DNA of 64,000 nt from Silurus meridionalis. Taxonomy: Eukaryota > Chordata > Actinopteri > Siluriformes > Siluridae. The notes under the pieces are model-generated. The model was not told the origin of the DNA, ran no database searches, and worked only from the letters and a program-made list of their open reading frames with translations. The translations under genes were made by a program, and so were the position numbers. This document shows positions 62,701 through 64,000 of this stretch, piece by piece. Location: assembly GCF_014805685.1 (NCBI RefSeq), contig NC_060886.1, forward strand, positions 21,507,608-21,571,607. The letters run 5' to 3'. The number at the start of each line of letters is the position of its first letter. The stretch's first letter is position 1.

Positions 62701-63903
62701 GAATGCTTTCTGAAGGATGAAACGGGGAACAGTAGATTCCTGCCCGCTGTTTATTTTTTCTTCCCGCTGCTGCCTTGATCTGAATTTGTCACACTGTGTG
62801 TCAAACAGACCCATGAAGGAGAGTGGGTATGGTGGCAGGGTCATACCGGGGCAGCTGTGATTAGCCCTATGCAGTGTCACAAGACACTACATTACCGTAA
62901 CAATGACCTTCCTGCTACTGAACCAAACCTGACCAGTTGAACACTTTGCCTTCAATTCGCAATGTTGTTGTCTGCTACAAAGACAATTCCTGACCAGTGG
63001 CATTATTTCCCTCCAGGATTTAACAAAAAAGTACTTGACACCAACCTGACCAATGAGAGTCTTTCCCTCCAGTTTTCAAAAGCCAATCACTACTTGTAAT
63101 TTATGTGGGACTTGGCACGTTGCTGCTGATGTTGGTTTGATCAGAGGGAAGGTTAAAGTGTGTGTATCCTGTGTGAAAGAGTCCTTTATTGCCTGCTAAT
63201 ACAGGCAGCTCCATTGGAGCTCATACTGTGGTGGCAATCTTCACATACTCAAACAAAAAAAAAACACTAAAAACTGAGGCAGAAAAAACTAAATAAACCT
63301 TCATGCAAAGGCAATATCATAACTTGTTGAATGTGAGTAAGTGAAAGCAATATGTCAAAGATATATTATACCATAATACCTGAAGATGAATATCAATGCT
63401 ACAAGCGAATCTGATAGTAACAGTGGGAGTCTATCAAAAAAGATCAGACACACAAGAAAAATTTTTATGCAACATTAATCCATAGCCATTTTTGTTCCTG
63501 GTTAATGGTTTTTAAGCAGATTTATTTACACTTGAGATGGGATACAACTAAGTCGTTTTCTGAAGTAGGCCTTGCTGAAGGACCCAATCATTTTATTCAG
63601 ATGTTTCAGGAATTTGAACCTTCTGATCTGTAGCAACACCTTACCCACTGAGCCACCACCTCCCCACTATATCACTATTACATAAGCATATTGTTCAGCC
63701 TTAGTGGTGTAGTTCTCTTACCTGTCTTGTGGATCTCATAGCGGAGCGAAAACCCGGCTCCCTGGTGAGCATAGTCAGACACGAATCGGATGTGGAGAAC
63801 TGGTCCTGATGAGATGATGGCCGGCGGGGCGATGTTACTACAATGTTTCCCCAGCAGATCTGCAGATTCTGAATTTCCATCACGGATCTCGACAAAGTCG
63901 TAT
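15271..63903 (-). CDS. nrp2: Neuropilin-2 gene, 5'-partial, sixteen coding segments
   Basis: Neuropilin-2 is a single-pass plasma-membrane co-receptor. It binds class-3 semaphorins with plexin-A partners and VEGF-C/VEGF-A with VEGF receptors, and acts in axon guidance and in lymphatic and vascular growth (established for the family). The translated exons give, in order, half of CUB a1, CUB a2, F5/8-type C domains b1 and b2, a Thr-rich linker, MAM, and alternative membrane/tail modules. All junctions are GT-AG and keep frame. Assignment to neuropilin-2 rather than neuropilin-1 rests on the tail motif YNFELYDG...CCSEA and on a separate NRP2b-type tail exon. The a-form totals 2512 bp (about 836 residues) and the b-form 2440 bp (about 812). 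With the roughly 88 residues missing off the right edge, both match usual lengths. Teleosts often have two nrp2 paralogues, and I cannot say which this is. Confidence 0.95.
15573..15798 (-). other. nrp2: nrp2 intron, cassette to a-tail
   Basis: This 226-bp GT-AG intron is the shortest in the window. It contains a (TA)n tract (15708-15739). Confidence 0.85.
15708..15739. repeat. (AT)n microsatellite
   Basis: An AT run inside the shortest nrp2 intron. Confidence 0.95.
15799..15861 (-). CDS. nrp2: nrp2 63-bp juxtamembrane cassette exon (a-form)
   Basis: This exon encodes [20 protein letters not shown] plus Gln, phase 1 to 1, with acceptor TTCTTTTCAG and donor TCAAG/GTAAGC. It sits where mammals have the optional 17/22-residue insert of NRP2a, but the residues do not resemble the acidic mammalian sequence. 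Length and phase mean it can be included or skipped without breaking frame. Identification is by position, splice signals and frame rather than by similarity. Confidence 0.75.
15862..19223 (-). other. nrp2: nrp2 intron between b-tail exon and a-tail cassette
   Basis: This stretch is unusually free of simple repeats between about 16600 and 17760. It has several TAATTA/CATTAA-type sites and could hold regulatory elements. No coding frame fits the gene here. I specifically looked for the acidic mammalian juxtamembrane exon and did not find it. Confidence 0.6.
19224..19901 (-). other. nrp2: Probable 3' UTR of the b-form exon
   Basis: This sequence follows the b-form stop codon. It contains a long (CA)n tract (19437-19520; (TG)n in the mRNA sense) and an ATTAAA hexamer at 19229-19224 as the nearest poly(A)-like signal that I see. 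The end point is inferred, because the b-form needs its own polyadenylation ahead of the a-form exons. Confidence 0.35.
19437..19520. repeat. (CA)n microsatellite
   Basis: A CA run with one CATA variant. It may lie in the b-form 3' UTR. Confidence 0.98.
19902..20194 (-). CDS. nrp2: nrp2 alternative terminal exon: b-type membrane segment and tail
   Basis: This terminal exon encodes 96 residues plus a TAA stop (19904-19902). The order is [20 protein letters not shown], a hydrophobic span around [20 protein letters not shown] and the basic stop-transfer [11 protein letters not shown]. The tail has AVEPMLTI and ends CSQC. The human NRP2b tail shares PTVDT, AYWYYV, the AAKK step and VEPTLTI, and ends in SHC, so identity as the b-form exon is clear. 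It lacks the SEA PDZ-binding end. The acceptor is TCCATTAG. No AATAAA is seen close downstream on the minus strand. An ATTAAA is at 19229-19224. Confidence 0.93.
20691..20736. repeat. (GA)n microsatellite
   Basis: A GA run with one GCGA interruption. Confidence 0.97.
20950..20993. repeat. (CA)n microsatellite
   Basis: A CA run of about 22 units. Confidence 0.97.
21958..21990 (-). CDS. nrp2: nrp2 33-bp micro-exon before the isoform choice point
   Basis: This micro-exon encodes [11 protein letters not shown] plus one base, matching the EPISAFA region that ends the shared part of human NRP2. The acceptor is CTTATTTCAG and the donor is ACTG/GTAAGTC, a strong site. Its donor leaves phase 1. Both downstream acceptors (20194 and 15861) accept this phase, and so does the acceptor at 15572 if the cassette is skipped. 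This makes it the branch point for the a and b tails. Confidence 0.88.
21991..23851 (-). other. nrp2: nrp2 intron, MAM end to micro-exon
   Basis: This is a 1861-bp intron containing the 288-bp Tc1-like MITE at 22699-22986. Other sequence is unassigned. Confidence 0.8.
22699..22986. mobile_element. Tc1/mariner-like MITE, 288 bp
   Basis: Imperfect 27-bp terminal inverted repeats are visible. The left is CTATATGGACAAAAGT...GGACACC. The right, read on the minus strand, is CTATATGAACAAAAGT...GGACACC. They match at 22 of 27 positions. The interior is non-coding and has the look of a common fish non-autonomous Tc1-like family (for example TCACACTTCTGGGAAGATG). It is inserted in the intron ahead of the micro-exon. 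Confidence 0.85.
23852..23948 (-). CDS. nrp2: nrp2 exon: end of MAM domain
   Basis: This 97-bp exon encodes [20 protein letters not shown] followed by [12 protein letters not shown]. This is the last MAM strand, with the typical G-x-I-x-I-D-(N/D)-I motif and the final Cys. The acceptor is TCTATCAG and the donor is CACTG/GTAAGT. It leaves one base (G) that feeds the micro-exon at 21990-21958. Confidence 0.94.
23949..24603 (-). other. nrp2: nrp2 intron within MAM
   Basis: This is a 655-bp AT-rich intron. No features are recognised apart from the splice sites. Confidence 0.85.
24604..24869 (-). CDS. nrp2: nrp2 exon: central MAM domain
   Basis: This 266-bp exon encodes [20 protein letters not shown], then [37 protein letters not shown] and [10 protein letters not shown]. 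This is the main beta-rich body of MAM with its third Cys (PLC). The acceptor is ATTGCAG and the donor is TACCAG/GTGAGG. It enters in phase 1 and leaves in phase 0. Confidence 0.94.
24870..27586 (-). other. nrp2: nrp2 intron within MAM
   Basis: This is a 2717-bp intron. It includes one copy of a dispersed repeat at about 24990-25070 that is shared with 28805-28890. The rest is AT-rich. The patches at 26620-26700 and 27330-27480 have homeodomain-like sites. Confidence 0.75.
24990..25070 (-). repeat. Dispersed repeat, copy 1
   Basis: It shares GGGTGTGAAAAAATTTGGCA, GGTCTGA and GACAAGCCACAACT with 28805-28890, in the same orientation. The two copies differ by scattered substitutions, as expected for an old dispersed element. 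Confidence 0.55.
27587..27730 (-). CDS. nrp2: nrp2 exon: start of MAM domain
   Basis: This 144-bp exon (phase 1 to 1) encodes [20 protein letters not shown], then [18 protein letters not shown] and ends ELPLGVD. The CDFE...CGW pattern with two Cys is the opening of a MAM domain, which helps receptor self-association. The acceptor is CATTTCCAG and the donor is GACG/GTATGG. A long (TG)n tract, read on the transcribed strand, lies about 116-194 bases upstream of the acceptor. Human NRP2 has an extra CGENCSFEDD-type segment before MAM that is not seen here. Confidence 0.93.
27846..27924. repeat. (CA)n microsatellite near the MAM acceptor
   Basis: About 39 CA units. This is (TG)n on the transcribed strand, just upstream of the exon starting at 27730. 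Confidence 0.98.
28021..28103. repeat. (CT)n microsatellite
   Basis: A CT run that grades into CTCTCA-type units. Confidence 0.97.
28805..28890 (-). repeat. Dispersed repeat, copy 2
   Basis: This is the partner of the copy at 24990-25070. It has AGGTGTGAAAAAGTTTGGCA, GGTCTGAGCATG and CTGCAAGCCACAACT. Confidence 0.55.
29828..29902 (-). CDS. nrp2: nrp2 exon: Thr-rich linker between b2 and MAM
   Basis: This 75-bp exon (phase 1 to 1) encodes [18 protein letters not shown] followed by TTTVQKTG. It corresponds to the flexible linker between b2 and MAM. Human NRP2 has a Thr cluster here (EETTT) that carries O-glycans extended with polysialic acid, and the same EETTT appears in this exon. The acceptor is CTGTCTCAG and the donor is GACAG/GTGAGTG. 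The exon is symmetric, so skipping it would keep frame. Confidence 0.9.
30625..30682. repeat. 28-bp tandem duplication
   Basis: Two copies of a unit containing CCCCATTAGTGCCAGC, with a 28-bp period and one or two differences. Confidence 0.9.
32081..32110. repeat. (TTC)n run with CGGCTG flank
   Basis: About seven TTC units are followed by TTTCGGCTG. The same word borders the LINE tail at 59769. Confidence 0.8.
33718..33985 (+). mobile_element. Degenerate SINE-like element (copy 2)
   Basis: The modules are GGGCAGTAGTGGTACAGTGA, CATCACAGCTCTAGGCTTCC, ATTAATCCTGAGCTCAGGTT, ACTGTCTGTGGGGAGTTTTG and CTGGTTCCCTCCCACCTTCC, in that order. This is the layout of a fish repeat with a tRNA-like head, abundant in catfish and relatives. 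It has the same orientation as copy 1 at 3364. Confidence 0.6.
35337..35369. repeat. (CT)n microsatellite
   Basis: A pure CT run of about 16 units. Confidence 0.97.
35702..35742. repeat. (GT)n microsatellite
   Basis: A GT run with two GC variants at its left end. Confidence 0.97.
35823..35888. repeat. (GT)n microsatellite
   Basis: A GT run with one GA interruption. Confidence 0.97.
36042..36107. repeat. (CA)n microsatellite
   Basis: A pure CA run, the inverted partner of the GT runs at 35702-35888. Confidence 0.97.
37384..37528 (-). CDS. nrp2: nrp2 exon: end of discoidin domain b2
   Basis: This 145-bp exon encodes [20 protein letters not shown], then [20 protein letters not shown] and EILGCELP. 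It closes b2 with the Cys in LGC. The acceptor is CTTTTTTAG and the donor is CCAG/GTTAGA. If the intron is not removed, the frame reads Gly then TAG at once (37381-37379). A retained-intron mRNA would therefore end just after b2. Confidence 0.94.
37529..37993 (-). other. nrp2: nrp2 intron within b2
   Basis: This is a 465-bp intron. No features are seen beyond the GT-AG ends. Confidence 0.88.
37994..38343 (-). CDS. nrp2: nrp2 exon: main part of discoidin domain b2
   Basis: This 350-bp exon is the largest in the window and encodes about 117 residues of the b2 domain. It starts [19 protein letters not shown], includes [18 protein letters not shown] and [18 protein letters not shown], and ends LDPRTGHHK. 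b2 supports b1 in ligand and heparin binding. The first b2 Cys is in APC. The acceptor is TTGCTCAG and the donor is CACAAG/GTAAGG. It ends in phase 0. Confidence 0.95.
38344..39477 (-). other. nrp2: nrp2 intron, b1 to b2
   Basis: This is a 1134-bp intron. The part at about 39000-39260 is free of simple repeats and rich in sites such as AATCATTGCTTAACGC and CTCAATTACACGG. It is a candidate regulatory element. Confidence 0.75.
39478..39622 (-). CDS. nrp2: nrp2 exon: end of discoidin domain b1
   Basis: This 145-bp exon encodes [19 protein letters not shown], then [20 protein letters not shown] and FELYGCQIT. It completes b1 with its closing Cys in YGC. It is preceded by TGTGTAG and followed by CACAG/GTGTGTA. 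It has no Met codon, but its frame joins the adjacent exons exactly (48 codons plus one base). It follows the largest intron in the window, 10,137 bp. Confidence 0.93.
40834..40932. repeat. (CA)n microsatellite
   Basis: A long CA run with two AAACACA interruptions on the left. Confidence 0.97.
43941..44010. repeat. (CA)n microsatellite
   Basis: A pure CA run of 35 units. Confidence 0.98.
47868..47924. repeat. (GT)n(GA)n compound microsatellite
   Basis: A GT run to 47910 and then a short GA run. Confidence 0.97.
48092..48130. repeat. (CA)n microsatellite
   Basis: A CA run ending in AAACAAACACG. Confidence 0.95.
49760..49915 (-). CDS. nrp2: nrp2 exon: middle of discoidin domain b1
   Basis: This 156-bp exon (52 codons, phase 0 to 0) starts [20 protein letters not shown], continues [15 protein letters not shown] and ends with [15 protein letters not shown]. 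It carries the SKET...Y signature. In neuropilin-1 the equivalent Ser, Thr and Tyr line the pocket for ligands ending in arginine, so ligand binding by b1 is likely kept. The acceptor is TTGTTTAG and the donor is CCCAAG/GTAGGA. Confidence 0.95.
50389..50494 (-). other. Exon-like fragment, not part of nrp2 frame
   Basis: A 106-bp minus-strand segment bounded by GATGCAG/ and /GTAAGA reads [20 protein letters not shown] then [11 protein letters not shown]. The [13 protein letters not shown] pattern looks like the early strands of an F5/8C or F-type-lectin fold. Its phase (2 to 0) does not fit the flanking nrp2 exons, and an in-frame stop lies just upstream. It may be a decayed duplicated exon, a stray gene fragment or chance. 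Confidence 0.25.
50714..50757. repeat. (CA)n microsatellite
   Basis: A CA run with one GC variant. Confidence 0.96.
50936..51011. repeat. GA-rich polypurine tract
   Basis: An imperfect GA tract of about 76 bases. Confidence 0.93.
51299..51350. repeat. (CA)n microsatellite
   Basis: A pure CA run of 26 units. Confidence 0.97.
52161..52204. repeat. (TA)n microsatellite
   Basis: A pure TA run of 22 units. Confidence 0.97.
52545..52714 (-). CDS. nrp2: nrp2 exon: start of discoidin domain b1
   Basis: This 170-bp exon opens the b1 F5/8-type C domain. It encodes [18 protein letters not shown], then [19 protein letters not shown] and [16 protein letters not shown]. The first domain Cys is in FHC. 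The Thr and Asp of WTPGED correspond to pocket residues that bind C-terminal arginine of VEGF-type ligands in neuropilin-1. The pocket Tyr of human neuropilins is Phe here (SSSFSDG). The acceptor is TATTTTAG and the donor is ATCCAG/GTGAGC. The exon ends in phase 0. Confidence 0.95.
52715..53580 (-). other. nrp2: nrp2 intron, a2 to b1
   Basis: This is an 866-bp AT-rich intron with nothing else recognised. Confidence 0.85.
53581..53736 (-). CDS. nrp2: nrp2 exon: C-terminal part of CUB domain a2
   Basis: This 156-bp exon encodes [12 protein letters not shown], then [20 protein letters not shown] and [15 protein letters not shown]. This is the end of CUB a2 and the hinge toward b1. The [15 protein letters not shown] stretch is close to invariant in neuropilins. 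A sequon is present at NMT. The acceptor is TTTTCTAG and the donor is GACA/GTGAGT at 53581. The left-over A combines with AT of the next exon to make Asn. Confidence 0.95.
53737..55626 (-). other. nrp2: nrp2 intron within a2
   Basis: This is a 1890-bp intron with no repeats or coding features that I can assign. Confidence 0.8.
55627..55854 (-). CDS. nrp2: nrp2 exon: N-terminal part of CUB domain a2
   Basis: This 228-bp exon encodes about 76 residues. They start at [13 protein letters not shown], run through [18 protein letters not shown] and end in [14 protein letters not shown]. This is the first two thirds of CUB a2, with its first disulphide pair (SDC and LEC). An N-glycosylation sequon is visible at NFT. 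The acceptor is TTTTTAG before 55854 and the donor is GCAGG/GTAAGT after 55627. The phase of 1 at both ends joins cleanly to its neighbours. The SEGECKYDW segment matches the calcium-site region of neuropilin a2. Confidence 0.95.
58120..58187. repeat. (CA)n microsatellite
   Basis: The first of two neighbouring CA runs. Confidence 0.98.
58212..58270. repeat. (CA)n microsatellite
   Basis: The second CA run, 24 bases after the first. Confidence 0.98.
59711..59769. repeat. (CTT)n(ATT)n compound microsatellite at a LINE tail
   Basis: About ten TTC/CTT units then about eight ATT units, directly joined to the 3' end of the LINE copy. Confidence 0.95.
59711..60070 (-). mobile_element. 3' end of an RTE-like LINE, severely 5'-truncated
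   Basis: It is the same family and orientation as the element at 7798-10395 and matches that element's 3' portion. Only about 300 bp of the element remains. It encodes the last stretch with [11 protein letters not shown] and the end MIRCGDP, then the 3' tail ATGGGAGCAGCCGAAA. The tail runs into (AAT)n and (AAG)n repeats on the minus strand (59711-59769). Short 3'-only copies are typical products of aborted reverse transcription. Confidence 0.88.
63722..63903 (-). CDS. nrp2: nrp2 exon: C-terminal half of CUB domain a1
   Basis: This 182-bp exon encodes about 60 residues beginning YDFVEIRDG and ending [10 protein letters not shown]. This is the second half of the first CUB domain, part of the semaphorin-binding a1a2 unit. 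The first base completes a codon begun in an upstream exon outside the window, and the last base starts the Gly codon finished by the next exon. The acceptor is a T-rich run ending in CAG after 63903, and the donor is ACAG/GTAAGAG at 63722. The DFVEIRDG stretch carries the acidic residues typical of calcium-binding CUB domains. The Cys in GKHCSN is the conserved CUB cysteine. Confidence 0.95.
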
Positions 63904-64000
63904 CTGAAAAACAGATCCAATCACACAGGGCAGATGTAAGGGCAGAGCTCCAGTGGGGTCAATGCTTGAGTAATTGTAGCCTATCTGACCCTGTGACCTG
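63904..64000 (-). other. nrp2: nrp2 intron, running off the window
   Basis: This is the last 97 bases, upstream of the CUB a1 exon. It is intronic, with the acceptor CTGTTTTTCAG at its gene-ward end. Confidence 0.85.

Larger units (their letters stand above)
55855..63721 (-). other. nrp2: nrp2 intron, a1 to a2 (7.9 kb)
   Basis: It holds two adjacent (CA)n tracts (58120-58187, 58212-58270), the short LINE tail (59711-60070) and a patch near 60780-60960 with repeated GGGTAC/GTACCT words, also seen near 1779-1870, that may be an old transposon family. No coding features fit the gene. Confidence 0.75.

Overview
This window is non-coding-rich vertebrate DNA, almost certainly from a teleost fish. 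Very long (CA)n/(GT)n, (GA)n and (TA)n microsatellites recur every few kilobases. Fish-type Tc1/mariner, RTE-like LINE and SINE-like fragments are scattered through it. The only recognisable host gene is a large intron-rich gene on the minus strand. The style of the SINE-like and Tc1-like repeats suggests an otophysan such as a catfish, but that is inference.

The gene is neuropilin-2 (nrp2), a single-pass receptor for class-3 semaphorins and VEGFs. I place sixteen coding segments between 63903 and 15271. All have GT-AG borders and reading phases that join without a break. Going down the coordinates (5' to 3' of the gene) they encode the second half of CUB a1 (63903-63722), CUB a2 (two exons), discoidin b1 (three exons), discoidin b2 (two exons), a Thr-rich linker, the MAM domain (three exons) and an 11-residue micro-exon. 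After that come two alternative endings. One is a single exon with the NRP2b-type membrane segment and tail (20194-19902). The other is a 63-bp cassette plus the NRP2a-type membrane segment and tail ending in SEA (15861-15799, 15572-15271). The signal-peptide exon and the first half of CUB a1 lie beyond the right edge, so the gene is 5'-partial here. The a-form in the window is about 836 residues and the b-form about 812. Adding the missing N-terminus gives the usual neuropilin-2 sizes.

Positions 1-15270 lie downstream of the gene and hold no host gene that I can recognise. They contain a decayed, internally deleted RTE-like LINE (about 7798-10395), a Tc1-like transposon remnant (about 11670-12090), a SINE-like fragment (about 3364-3590), an AT-rich nested palindrome (5445-5742) and several microsatellites. 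The introns carry a 288-bp Tc1-like MITE (22699-22986), a second short LINE tail (59711-60070), a second SINE-like copy (about 33718-33985), a dispersed repeat pair and many dinucleotide tracts. A few stretches look unusually free of repeats and rich in homeodomain-like TAATTA/ATTAAT sites. These may be conserved regulatory elements.

The most interesting points concern isoforms and binding chemistry. They are the phase-matched choice between two membrane/tail modules, an optional-looking juxtamembrane cassette unlike the acidic mammalian one, an in-frame stop immediately after the b2 exon donor that would make a soluble a1a2b1b2 receptor if the intron were retained, and a Tyr-to-Phe change at a ligand-pocket position in b1. 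I did not find a wholly new system in this window.
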